A DNA stretch of 64,000 nucleotides. It comes from Ascaphus truei. Lineage: Eukaryota; Chordata; Amphibia; Anura; Ascaphidae. Position numbers and translations under genes: made by a program. The notes beneath the pieces were generated by a model that was not told the origin of the DNA, searched no databases, and saw only the letters and a list, made by a program, of their open reading frames with translations. Where the stretch lies: positions 37,589 through 101,588 of the forward strand of contig WSYH01001930.1 in the NCBI GenBank assembly GCA_036426205.1. The letters are read 5' to 3'. This document shows positions 21,370 to 32,518 of the stretch, one piece after another (the stretch's first letter is position 1; each line of letters opens with the position of its first letter).

Positions 21370-23262
21370 GGTATTACATAGTTACATAGTTACATAGTAG
21401 ATGAGGTTGAAAAAAGACTTACGTCCATCAAGTTCAACCTATGCTAAATTTAGACAACAGATACTTTATCCTATATCTATACTTACTTATTGATCCAGAG
21501 GAAGGCAAACAAAAAACCCCATTAAGGGGAAAAATGAATTCCTTCCTGACTCTAAGAATTGGCAATCGGATTAATCGCTGGATCAACATCCTTCTCATGT
21601 ATACTTATTTGGTATATCCCTGTATACCTTTCCCATCTAAAAAGATGTCCAACCTTTTTTTGAACAAATCTATTGTATCTGCCATCACAGTCTCCATGGG
21701 TAATGAATTCCACATTTTAACTGCCCTTACTGTAAAGAACCCTTTCCTTCGTTGCTGGTGAAATTTCCTTTCCTCCAACCTTAAGGGATGGCCCAAGTTC
21801 TTTGTACTGCCCATGGGATGAATAATTCTTTTGAAAGCTCCTTGTATTGTCCCTGAATATATTTGTATATAGTTATCATATCCCCTCTTAGACGCCTCTT
21901 TTCTAATGTAAATAAATCTAATTTAGCTAGCCTCTCCTCATAAGTTAGAATGTCCATCCCCTTTATTAATTTGGTGGCTCTTCTCTGCACTCTCTCTAGT
22001 TCCATAATGTCTTTTCTTAGGATTGGTGCCCAAAATTGTACTCCATATTCAAGGTGTTGTCTTACTAGTGCTTTGTAATGGGGCATAATTATGTTTACTT
22101 CCCTTCCATCCATTGCCCGTTTGATGCAAGATAAGATCTTGTTTGCCTTTGCAGCTACTGCATGACATTGGGCACTATTGCTAAGCCTGCTGTCTACAAG
22201 CACTCCTAAATCCTTCTCCATCAAGGATTCCCTCAATACATCTCCATTTAATTTGTAAGTCGCCTTTTTATTCTTGTATCCCAAATGCATAACCTTACAT
22301 TTATCTGTATTAAACCTCATCTGCCATTTACCTGCCCACGTTTCCAGTCTCTCCAAATCCTTCTGAAGAGAAATTACATCCTGCTCTGATTCTATTACCT
22401 TACACAATTTAGTATCATCAGCATAGATGGAGACTTTGCTGTCGATCCCAACCTCAAGGTCATTAATAAACAAGTTAAAAAGCAGGGGTCCCAGTACCGA
22501 TCCCTGGGGTACTCCACTCACGACTTTAGCCAAACCTGAAAAAGTTCCATTTATGACAACCCTTTGTTGTCTGTCCTTTAACCAGTTTTCAATCCAGGTG
22601 CATATATTATTACTGAGTCCAATTTTCTTTATTTTGTACACCAACCTCTTGTGTGAAACCGTATGAAAAGCCTTCCAAAATCTAAGTAGACCACATCAAC
22701 TGCATTACCCTGGTCTAGATTCGTACTTACTTCCTCAAAGAAACAAATAAGGTTAGTTTGGCAAGATCTATCCTTCATAAATTCATGCTGACTATTACTA
22801 ATAATTTTGTTTTCCATTAGGTATTCCTGAATATTATCCCGTATTAAACCTTCAAGTAGTTTCCCTACAATTGAAGTGAGGCTTACAGGTCTGTAATTTC
22901 CCGATTGTGCTCCAGCTCCCTTTTTAAATATAGGCACCACATCTGCTTTACGCCAATCTTGTGGTACTGAGCCTGTGAAAATGGAGTCCTTGAATATTAA
23001 ATATAAAAGTTTTGCTATTACTGAGCTTAACTCCTTGAGAACTCTTGGATGTATGCCAGGTGCCTTATTAACTTTAATTTTTTCCAGTCGCTTATGAATT
23101 TCTTCCTCAGTTAACCAATTGTTCATTAATATGGAGGTTGTGGCTTCCTTCTGCGGCACTACTATTGAACTTGATTCTTCCCTGTTAAACACAGAGGCAA
23201 AGAATTTGTTTAATACCTCAGCTTTTTCCTTATCTCCAATAATCTGTCTATCCATCTCACAC
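21370..23262 (-). mobile_element. CR1 LINE, 5' truncated
   Basis: The 3' end at about 21373-21400 consists of TTACATAG repeats followed (minus strand upstream) by the sequence CTTGATGGACGTAAG, a pattern common in frog CR1 copies. The coding part covers most of RT. The 5' side breaks off near 23262, inside the segment that is duplicated at 24396. Confidence 0.9.
21605..23255 (-). pseudogene. CR1 reverse transcriptase with frameshifts
   Basis: Frame 1 (23255-22629) runs from KEKAEVLNKFFASVF through DWRKADVVPIFKKG and NYRPVSLTSIVGKLLEG to VVYLDFGRLF. Frame 2 (22644-21781) continues with [34 protein letters not shown] and the catalytic YADDTKL, then LGVLVDSRL and the C-terminal YEERLAKLDLFTLEKRRLRGD. 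Frame 3 (21814-21605) holds the last KMWNSLPMETV segment. Two frameshifts, near 22650 and 21800, inactivate it. The endonuclease domain is missing by truncation. Confidence 0.93.
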
Positions 23263-23347
23263 TGAAAGGGTCCTATAGGGTATTACTACCTAGTATATTA
23301 CATATAATATACTATATTGAATATATATTGAATATATATAATTAGAC

Positions 23348-23679
23348 AGCGCCTATGATAGTAACCAGCCACACAGCAGACTCCCAGTAACAAACAAATC
23401 ACCAAAAGTAGTCAACATAGATGACCTGTAATGATTAATATATACAGGATAATTGTGGTGTAAGGATGGTGAATGTATAATAGAATGTGAGTGTAAACAA
23501 TATGTGAAAAAAAAAAATATGCAAAATACAATAAAAAATGTAATAAAAAATATAAAACCAATGAAAAAATAAAAATTGCAAAAAATGTTCTTTCACCCAA
23601 TGATGGATTAAACCTTGTAAGGATATTGGAATGTCCGGGCTGCTTCTTCCTTGGGGTCAACAACCTCCCAGCAATATCT
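23348..23679. other. A-rich spacer, no gene
   Basis: A run of AATAAAAAATG-like text at about 23505-23590. No coding domain. Confidence 0.5.
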
Positions 23680-24383
23680 ATAGGAAAGAAAAGAGGAGAA
23701 GCGCCCGATCCATGTGTAAAATCCAATAACAAAGTTTTAATATCAATGAACAAGACAAATGCACACTCACAATTTGTCAATGCAAATAAAGCATTGTATG
23801 GGTACACCCACGTGCCAACATATAGCCTGCTCGCCGACCGCTTGCTCTGTCACATCAGACCTCACTGCTGCTGGTGTCACTCGGTAGATCGTCCCTCCGG
23901 CAACCCAAAAGAGCAGCCTGTGGTTCCTAGCAAGTTCAGTCAGTATTGCGTGATGCGTGCGACTCAGGGAACAACTTCCCCTTACTGGGGAAGAAATCCT
24001 TTGTATCGGAAGAAATGCATAGGGTCACGTGATCTAACTGAGCAATGGTGGTGGAGTAGCTCATACGCCAATTGCCAGTAAGGGGAAGTTATTCCCTTAG
24101 TCGCAGGCATCACGCAATACTGACTGAACTTGCTAGGAACCACAGGCTGCTCTTTTGGGTTGCCGGAGGGACGATCTACCGAGTGACACCAGCAGCAGTG
24201 AGGTCTGATGTGACGGAGCAAGCGGTCGGCGAGTAGGCTATATGTTGGCGCATGGGTGTACCCATACAATGCTTTATTTGCATTGACAAATTGTGAGTGT
24301 GCATTTGTCTTGTTCATTGATATTAAAACGTTGTTATTGGATTTTACACATGGATCGGGCGCTTCTCCTCTTTTCTTTCCTAT
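23680..24383. repeat. Foldback element with 309-bp inverted arms
   Basis: The arms 23680-23988 and 24075-24383 are near-perfect reverse complements, separated by an 86-bp loop with unrelated sequence. Outer ends read AGGAAAGAAAAGAGGAG; inner ends read CTTCCCCTTACTGG. The loop contains CACGTGATC. No transposase is inside. The small number of mismatches suggests a young structure or ongoing gene conversion between the arms. Confidence 0.93.
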
Positions 24384-24517
24384 ATATATATATATAATCT
24401 GTCTACCCATCTCACACTGAAAGGGTCCTATAGTGTATTACTACCTAGTATATTACATATAATATACTATATTGAATATATATTGAATATATATTGAATA
24501 TATATAATTAGACAAAT

Positions 24518-24759
24518 ATATATATATATATATATATATATTAAAGAATGACCTAGGTGCAACTGAAAGAACAAGGGGGGGGACATAGTGTAGTATGTCC
24601 AATCAAGCGTCACAAGCAGATGGTGAGAAATGCACTCACCTTTAGGTGGTGAATTAAAGCCTATATCCACACCATTGGGATCTGGAACTCTGTAGGTTCA
24701 TTCATGTGGGGATATCAGCCGTCTTATTTCTTGATTGAATTTAAATTTCAATTGGATAC
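24518..24759. other. Spacer with short (TA)n
   Basis: TA repeat at 24519-24541, then unique-looking sequence up to the LTR. GATAC at 24755-24759 is the target duplication of the next element. Confidence 0.6.
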
Positions 24760-25360
24760 TGTGGACGGACGCTCACAGAGGTATGCAAGGGAGACTCGTT
24801 ATTGAAAATGAAATAAGCCTTTTATTGCGCCTGTTTCCTTAACACAGGAAACAATCCAAACAAGGGGTAAACAAAGCTTCTATTCACTTGGGAGTATTTC
24901 TAGTGAAATACTATGCAGTTCACAACTCCCTTAGATAAGCATGTCTCCCATCCCCAAACATATAGCATGAGATGAACATATATAAAAAGTCTTGTATATG
25001 AAAGTCTTATCTGTTTGTAGTGGTTTGGAAAGAAAATCTTCTCTGTCCCTGGTTCTGCTCCCTTTTCCTCAGGGTGTGTCAGCATTCGGGTTTAGAAGTT
25101 TTCCCTGTGTCTTGAAAGCAGCTTTGCTGTGTCTTCTGACAGGGCTCAAGACAAGTTGTGAGAGTCAAAGACAATCTCTGCTCTGTGTCCAAGTTCAGCT
25201 CAGGTATGAGCTAAGGAGTCTCACTTCCTGTCTCAAAAGACAGGCTTTTGTAAGCAATCTAATAAGGCAGGCAGTGTTTGTTAATTGACTACCAGCAGTT
25301 AACCACACAACTTCTGGATCAGAGGCACATTACTTGAACAGGGATAACTCCTCTGTTACA
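24760..25360 (-). repeat. 3' LTR of the coiled-coil element
   Basis: Begins TGTGGACGGACG and ends CCTCTGTTACA on the plus strand; TG and CA ends. About 95 per cent or more alike to the LTR at 29061, by eye. Confidence 0.93.
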
Positions 25361-28021
25361 TACCTGTTTGTGTGAAGCTCGGGCTTGCCACGGCCAAAGC
25401 CCATCCTTCCACTCTCATTCTAGATATCTCTGTGACTTGAACGAGAGTGGATGGAGGAAGAGAACCCTCAGTCCTGCTGGGATTGGAGACCTTTCTCCAG
25501 TTTATTCGTGTCTCCTCCTGAAGGTGCTTGAGATCAGCACCCCTCAGTCGCTCGAGGAGGACTTTTTCTAAGTATAGTCTTTTTTCTACGTGCGTGGTCA
25601 TGAGATTTCCCTCGCGTCGGGTGCTCGTCTTATTGTAGGCATACTGTATGGCAGTAGTTGCAGAGCGTTTAAAAACAGCCCTTTGAGTTTTCCGCTCTTG
25701 AAGCTGTCTCTCTGCCCTTTTCCCACTCAATGGGGTTGCTAGTTCAGCCTCTTTGAGGTTAAGTTGCAATTCCACACCCACTTCCAGAGAATGTCCCATC
25801 ATTTCAGCTTTATCAGCTAAGGATTCTTCTGGTTTTGATTCAGCAAGTGTACCTTCTTTTGTTGCCTGTTGGGTGGCTGAAGGTTTTGCTAGTGCTTGTT
25901 TAGGTGGTTCAAATTTTGCAACCTTGTCTTTCAGATGAGCGGTATTCCCAGCTCTCACTGTATCCTTGTCTTCATGGGTTTTTGAGGTTGTGGGATACTG
26001 ACGCTTAGTCAGGGTCAATACTTGTCCTTGTAGGACTGTAATCTCATCCGCGAGAGATCCCTGTTTTTTGAGTGCGTCTTGCAAGTCTCTTCTCAGGGAA
26101 TTTATCTGCCCGCTTTGCTTTCTTTGAGCTTGCTTCCACATTTTTATTGCATTGTGAAGTACTATGAATTTCTTTGCTCGGGCCACAGTTACTTGTTTTA
26201 GTTTCTGGACCATCTTGTGCTACCTTTTGTGCCGGTCACCTGGGTTCTAAGCTTGGCCTCTAGCGATGCTTTGGTGACGCTCAGGGTAGCCTTCAGTTTC
26301 TCATGCTGCTTTGCGGGGACATACTGGGTCATCAGACGTTCCTACAGCACTTGAATTTCTTTAACAGCCTGCAGATTGTCTTCCTGCAGAGTTCGCTGCT
26401 TCTTCTCGGCCTTCTCGAGGTGCGTATGCAGACCTTGCAGTTGGTTCTGCAGTCGGTGCTCTGCTTCAAACTTCTCACCTTCCAAAAGTCTATTTATTTC
26501 CTCGTGTAGCTTTTCATTCTTTTCCTTGACTTCGTCTGTCAACTGAAAATTTTCTTCTTTGAGTTTTAAGTATTTTCTTTGTAATCTTAAATGTTCTCCT
26601 TTTTCAGTCTCTGTACTATTCAGGGCCTCTTTGCAGTCCTCCTTCCATTTACGCACATCTGCTTTGAGAATGACAGTCTCCTGGCGTGAGACATCCTTCT
26701 GTAGGTTAGTGTCTGAAGCTCCTTCTGGGAGACTTGGAGATTTGTATTAAGATTGACAATTGTTTCTTTAGAAATGTCCAGCTCCTTAGTGAGACTGTGT
26801 AGTTCCTTTCTGGAAACTTCCAGGTCTGTGCGGCAGCTGTTGGTCTCATGATGTGAGGCATCCAGTGCTCTGCGGAGTGTCTGAACCTCTTTCTGAGATA
26901 CGTCCACCTCTATCCTGACACTGTTGACCTCCTGTTGTGAGGCATTCAGCTCTATGCGAAGAGTGTGAACCTCTTGCTGGAAGACTGTCATCTGCTTCAG
27001 TGCCTCCTCATACTTCCGCTTTAGCATAGCCACCATTTTATCAGATTGGCTCTGCTTTTCATCCATGGCGGAAATAGTAGCATTTGCAGTATCTTGCTCA
27101 GTCTTGAGATCTCCAATTCTGTCCTGGCTAAAGAGTACATTGCGAGCACATATTCCTGTAGCTTCACGTTATTTTTCTGTAGCTCTGTGTAACCATCTTC
27201 CTTTTATTTCAATTGTTCACGGAGCATATCACAGTCAAGCCTGGCATTTTTCAGGGCATCTTCAGGGCTGGACAAGGGATCGTCACTCACTGGTTCCGGC
27301 TCCACTTCCCTGGGATGGTTGGTTGAGGGTTCCTCACTGTTGGCACCAGAAAGACACTTCTTTGGGGTACACGACTTCTGCCTTGGGCCCTCTGAATATT
27401 CGGTTAACCGCGGGACGAATTCTCCATTTTCTCTAGGCTGCAGGGCAACTCGGTCCCCCTTTTCCTCCAAAGGATCTGCGGACGTGTCTGTTCCTTCCAC
27501 GGTAAGTGAAGAACCGCTTTTCTTTTTCTGCCTTTTTGTTTTGGATGACTCCCATCAGGAATACTGGGGTCTCCTTTATTTGAAATTTTAGCAGCGTCAC
27601 TGGATCCACTCGGCTATTCTTGCAACTGTAATAGCTGACGGAAATATTCGGTGATCCACTGCTCCCGCTCTTTCTCCTGCTGATCATATTCGTCATCAAA
27701 GGGAGCGGTCTTTTCTGTTCGTGCCGAGTTCACGTACACTCACCATTCTTGGGGTGTTTTGTGGGTGTGACTCGGTTCGGGTTCCCCGTAAGAGATGTCT
27801 TCCTCTTTATTGGACTGGAAGGGCCACTCTTCCATGGGGTAGGGTTCATTACAGGAACGCTGCATCTTGTCCTCCATTTTTAGGCTATCAGGTATAATTT
27901 TCTCCCTGACCTCAGGAGGCGCTATTGCAGCTGTTGCCACTGTATTTTCTAGAACCCCCAATTGTGGAAGTCCTACAGGTGGGCATATTTTGCTTGTAGA
28001 GGTCGTAGCTCTCACAGGCAT
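25356..28021 (-). pseudogene. Long coiled-coil protein of the LTR element, broken
   Basis: Pieces on the minus strand are 28021-27740, 27699-27433, 27500-27204, 27066-26620, 26656-26342 and 26213-25356, separated by frameshifts and stops. The N-terminal part is Pro/Glu-rich (residues EPYPMEEWPFQSNKEE). From 27066 on it is continuous heptad-type coiled coil (KELHSLTKELDISKETIVNL; KLKEENFQLTDEVKEKNEKL; KMWKQAQRKQSGQINSLRRD). After that come a Lys/Thr/Glu-rich linker and an Arg-rich tail. I do not recognise a gag capsid fold, zinc knuckle or pol motif. The QYVPAKQHEKLKATL segment near 26330 recalls ankyrin/coiled-coil proteins such as the UACA group, so capture of a host gene is possible but unproven. 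It may instead be a divergent gag. Confidence 0.7.
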
Positions 28022-29040
28022 CTCTGTAGAATTTTTCTTTCTTGGATAAGTTTTACAATATCAGCAGTACTGTGCATCCATTTTCTCTCATCAGGTAAAC
28101 AAGATGTGCAGTTGCTAGTTAAAAAAAGTCTATTTGCTTTACACCATTTACTTGCTAGGTTAATCTCTCATTAGGTATGCTGAATGTGTAGTTGCTAGGT
28201 AAAAACTTCTGTTTGCTTTACACCATTTACTTGCTAGGTCAAATCTCTCTGCTTCAACCAAATAATGTGGTTTTCTGCTTCAGTTCAGTAATTTTCAGTC
28301 TCATCTTTGGGTATTATAGCATTCCCGCTCCACACTTTGGGTGTCTGTTTTGCTCCCAAGATAAATAAGCAAACTTTTTTACTTGCAGAAAAAAAAACAT
28401 TCTTTGCAGTGGAATATTTGTTTCACTCCTGGCAGGGTGACTCAACACTCAGCAATTGGCTTTGGAATACCTTTTACACAGTTCAGCAATCCCTTTTTCC
28501 CCTGTAAGGCAATTTTACACTCAGCATTTGTTTGCTAAAAATTCCCCTGCTTCAGCACAGTTTTAAATCAATTTTCACACTTTTCTGCATATAGTCCATT
28601 CACAGCTGGTAGTCCTATGCGGTGTGGCCACCTTTATTTGCAAAATCAGTACCGCTCGTGGGTCACAATCTGTATTCACTGCTTCAGCGAAACTTTTGAA
28701 TACAACAAACACCTATCCCTTTTTAAGGGCTGACTCACTTCTTGAACCCTGACTATGGCTAGAAGGCAAAACCCCTATTTCAATGACCATATTAAACTTT
28801 GTGATAGGCAAATAAAGGTTTACCTGCTTCAGCAGTCTCTCTCTCTCTCCTCTTGGGATTGGGGAAAAGAGTCCATCTGTGGTTTTGTAAGTTTTCAGTG
28901 GTGTGTATCACTTTAACTCTGATCTCTGCTGCATGAGATTTTTTTTTTTTTAAGTTGCTCAGACTGTTTGTAGGCAAAAAGCATAAAAAAAATTTCACAT
29001 AAAAAATCTCCGGTCCTTTTTAACTTCAAAGAAACCTCTC
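28022..29040 (-). other. 5' leader of the coiled-coil LTR element
   Basis: Untranslated region between the primer-binding site and the first open frame. It holds a repeated phrase (TTTGCTTTACACCATTTACTTGCTAGGT at about 28130-28160 and 28212-28240, described here in part only) and a CT-rich tract at 28836. No coding domain. Confidence 0.6.
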
Positions 29041-29058
29041 GTCCCACTTCGGACACCA
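29041..29058 (-). promoter_or_regulatory. Primer-binding site
   Basis: On the minus strand TGGTGTCCGAAGTGGGAC follows the 5' LTR after two bases. It starts with TGG, complementary to a tRNA CCA end, as expected for a minus-strand DNA primer site. I could not match it with confidence to one tRNA. Confidence 0.8.
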
Positions 29059-29060
29059 TA

Positions 29061-29662
29061 TGTGGGCGGACGCTCACAGAGGTATGCAAGGGAGACTCGT
29101 TATTGAAAATGAAATAAGTCTTTTATTGCGCCTGTTTCCTTAACATCAGGAAACCATCCAAACAAGGGGTAAACAAAGCTTCTATTCACTTGGGAGTATT
29201 TCTAGTGAAATACTATGCAGTTCACAACTCCCTTAGATAAGCATGTCTCCCATCCCCAAACATATAGCATGAGATGAACAGATATAAAAAGTCTTGTATA
29301 TGAAAGTCTTATCTGTTTGTAGTGGTTTGGAGGGAAAATCTTGTCTGTCCCTGGTTCAGCTCCCTTTTCCTCAGGGTGTGTCAGCATTCAGGTTTAGAAG
29401 TTTTCCCTGTGTCTTGAAAGCAGCTTTGCTGTGTCTTCTGGCAGGGCTCAAGATAAGTTGTGAGAGTCAAAGACAATCTCTGCTCTGTGTCCAAGTTCAG
29501 CTCAGGTATGAGCTAAGGAGTCTCACTTCCTGTCTCAAAAGACAGGCTTTTGTAAGCACTCTAATCAGGCAGGCGGTGTTTGTTAATTGACTACGAGCAG
29601 TTAACCACCACACTGCTGGATTAGAGGCACATTACTTGAACAGGGATAACTCCCCTGTTACA
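29061..29662 (-). repeat. 5' LTR of the coiled-coil element
   Basis: Begins TGTGGGCGGACG and ends CCCCTGTTACA on the plus strand. Divergence from the other LTR could date the insertion. Confidence 0.93.
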
Positions 29663-29667
29663 GATAC

Positions 29668-30810
29668 CATATCATGAGGGTAGAGAGGGAACATATTGTT
29701 GTGGGAGAGGGGGTTTGGCCCGGTATTAAAGGGGTTACACCCCATTTGGCCACCCCCTGCTCTCACCTGGGAGGTGAGGGGTTAACTGGAATGATGTCCA
29801 GTACTGTGCTTATGCCCCTGCTTCAGCACCAAATGTATATCACCTTGTGAATATGTATTTTCCCCATTCCAGTGTCTGCACCAACATTTACACTGGGATC
29901 CAGTCGGGAGGGAAAGGGTAAATGTTAATTTTGTATTTATGGCCCTTTGTCCCTTTTCCCGTCTTTGCAAGCTCCATTTTGCAGTCTCTCCATAGGTCGC
30001 CATTACAGTAACCCTACGAAGATTCCAGCGATTTGGGGCCGATATCGTAGAAGACCTGCAGGTGGCGCCCGAGAGGAGGAGCAGCGGTTCCCCATTGAAA
30101 GTCAATGGGGCAGTGTATTTCAATGGCGATTCCTCGACTCAGACCTCCAGGAACGGGTTGGCAGCCATCCAAACCGCAGACCGCAAAAGCGGAAACTTTG
30201 TCTTGAAAGGAGCTTTGATCAATCCCCGGTCAAGTTCATGTTCAATTGGCATGGGAAACAGGTTCTAGGGCACCCCGGAATAAAATTATTTTTGGCCCTA
30301 GATCTGAGGAACCCCCTCACTCGACACCAACCGGGTCCGGCAGTCAATGACCCCGGTAAAGGGTCGCGCTCGTTACAAGTGTTGCACCATTGACTCTAAT
30401 GGCAAAGGTAGGAGCCGCGAGGTGAAAACGGCTAAGTCAGAATGAGCAAAAACATGGAACCCATAACTCTGGTTCTGTTCAGCCTAGAGGGCTGAGATTT
30501 GGTCAGCATGTAGTCATAGTTCCGGCATGACTGCATGGCAAATACCAACCCTCTCGGGGCAACAGAACGGAGTCAGGGTAATGGTAAAATTTGGGTTTCT
30601 GCCATTGACTTGCATGGCAGAAAAAAGCCACTTTTGAAAATGTGCTTTTAAAACTGTATTTGTATAACTCTGGTCCGGTGGGTCACAGCGAGCTGAAACT
30701 TGGCCACCATGGAGAGTCCCCTCCAGCATGAGGGTCTTGCAAGTTTCAATCCGCTCGGCCCAGCCGAACGGATTATTTTGATATGTTTAGATATTAAGAA
30801 ATGTACTGTA
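29668..30810. other. Unclassified sequence, no gene
   Basis: Nothing with a coding domain. A palindromic CCCCATTGAAAGTCAATGGGG segment at about 30089-30110 and the TGACTTGCATGGCA / ATTGACTCTAATGGCA phrases look like repeat-family sequence rather than unique DNA. Confidence 0.45.
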
Positions 30811-32515
30811 TGGGGGCGTGTCCAGGACGCAGATGAGAGAGGCTGTGTAGAAGAGGAGCTCCACAGACCCTGATATAAAAATAGCAGAATAAGCGCTTTT
30901 CCCCCCCTAAAAACACTCGCAATTGCTGCCACAAATCCCCCTAATACTCCCAGCAGCAAGAATGGCGAGCAAATCAAAGTCCCAAGCCACCCCAGGAGTC
31001 GCTAAATACTTCTCTCCCTCCCAGAAGAGCTCGGAGGCTGTTTTGAGATCACAAGATGGCGCCGGCTCCGCGAGCACACGTGGGCCCAAGCAGGGAGCAA
31101 CCGATCGGAGCAATACGGCTACCCCATCACCGCCGGAGGAAGAACTCACAAGAGCATTTATGTAGGAGATGATCTCCACAATGCTAAACAAGCTCCACTC
31201 CTCACTGCAGGATGACCTGCGGGCCGCGGTAAAAGAACTTAAACAGGATATAACGGGCCTAAAGGAGCGCACCACGGCCCTTGAGCTTAAAATGGCCGAA
31301 ACCATGCAATCCCAGGAGGAGGCAGCCAACGAAATATTTCGGCTAGGCGCAGAAGTAAGCAGCCTGAGAGATTGCCTTGAGGACCAGGAGAATCGCGACA
31401 GGCGCCAGAATATAAGAATTCGAGGCGTCCCGGAAGCGATTCTACCTGGTCAGCTCAGGTCATATCTCCAGGACTTCTTTATCTCAATGTGCCCCGACCT
31501 CACATCAAAGGACATAGAGATGGACAGAGCCCATCGTGACCTGGGGCCACGCTCTGAAGATCCCAACCGATCAAGGGACATAATAGCCCGCCTTCACAGA
31601 TACACTGTGAAAGAACAAATAATGGAGGCCTGACGAACCAGGGAGATTATCAAATTCCAGGATTCTCACCTCCAAATCTATAATGACTTGTCAAAGCGCA
31701 CAGTACTTCGGCGCAAAGAGATGCAACCACTAAATTCCCTGCTCCGCGAGAAAAAGATCAAGTACAAATGGGGATTCCCATTTAAGCTGTCGGTACAAAC
31801 AAATGGTAAATTCCTCACAATAAGACACCCGGAGGATATCCCGAGGTTCGCAAAAGCCCTGGATCTAAACCTCCCTGCCGACTGGATCTACGACCCCCCC
31901 CACTCCCAGGGGCAACATGCAGAGGAATCCCAGATCAGAACATCAGAGAATCTGGCAGGCCAAAAACAACCGCGGCCTAGATAGGAACTGCAGCAACCAA
32001 CTACCACAGTTACCTCCAAGTTCATTCCCTCACCCAGTTGAACTGATCAGCGATCGAAGAAGTTCCCCTTAAAAGTCACTCCTGTCCCACGAGGCGACGC
32101 AATCCTGGATAAACCATCCACAGACCCTAAAGACCGGAGAAGCGGGAACCCTGGACGCAAACCACAGAAAAGCGGTCCAGCGGACGCACCACAAAGATAA
32201 GGGAGGTAACCGCCAACGGACGTCCTGCGACTTACCTCACCTCGCCAACAACCGCAGCTCAACTGAGAAACCGGGCGAAGCAGCGGGCATCAGTACCGAA
32301 GGAGACGAACCACAGCCGCGGAAGAATCTGCGAACAGAGAAGGGGTGCAGGAGTCGGTCCCCGCTGGGGCGGATGTGAACAATTTTTTTCTCCCTTTACC
32401 ATCCACACGGGCCCGCACTGCCCGGGCTGGGAGGAGAGAGGCCAGATATTCCACGAGAGGAGCGGTGCTGGCGGAACCTGGAGGTCCGGCACGCAGACCC
32501 TCCCTTCATGTCCCA
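30811..32515 (+). mobile_element. L1/Tx1-type LINE, 5' part
   Basis: A GGGGGCGTGTCC start is followed by a short 5' UTR, a complete-length ORF1 (30962-31984) and about 500 bp of following sequence without ORF2. The element is cut off where the 32519 element begins. A separate L1-type 3' end lies at 58170-58972. Confidence 0.75.
30962..31984 (+). pseudogene. L1-type ORF1 protein with two stop codons
   Basis: ORF1p is an RNA-binding chaperone that coats LINE RNA. The frame of 341 codons starts MASKSKSQATPGVAKYF, has a coiled coil at about residues 75-145 (LKQDITGLKERTTALELKM), then the RRM-like core NRDRRQNIRIRGVPE with the following DRAHRDLG, and a C-terminal domain (KGK-less, with YKWGFPFKLSVQTNGK). 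The frame stays constant but is broken by TAG at 31163 and TGA at 31631. This fits the L1/Tx1 group. The two stops without any frameshift suggest moderate age. Confidence 0.88.
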
Positions 32516-32518
32516 CTC

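Larger units (their letters stand above)
23239..24517. repeat. Direct duplication of about 110 bp flanking a 1.05-kb block
   Basis: The sequence from AATCTGTCTA-CCATCTCACACTG to the AATATATAATTAGACA end occurs at 23239-23347 and at 24396-24517, with only small differences and one extra ATTGAATATAT unit in the second copy. The left copy is joined to CR1 sequence. The block between contains the foldback hairpin. Confidence 0.85.
24760..29662 (-). mobile_element. Non-autonomous LTR retrotransposon with coiled-coil ORF, no pol
   Basis: Two LTRs of 601-602 bp (24760-25360 and 29061-29662) flank 3.7 kb. The element is bordered by the 5-bp duplication GATAC (24755-24759, 29663-29667). A primer-binding site lies just inside the right LTR (29041-29058), so the element is transcribed on the minus strand. 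The LTR read on that strand has a TATA-like TTTTTATATATG and an AATAAA signal near its end. The interior carries only a broken long coiled-coil reading frame (28021-25356); no protease, RT, RNase H or integrase motif is present. It must have been mobilised by another LTR element. The frame ends within the first bases of the 3' LTR. Confidence 0.93.

Noticed and set aside
24967..25085. Protein-coding gene in the LTR pair (frames at 24992-25288 and 29294-29590 are almost the same)
   Set aside because: The likeness is due to the duplicated LTR; the frames lie antisense to the element and have no domain.
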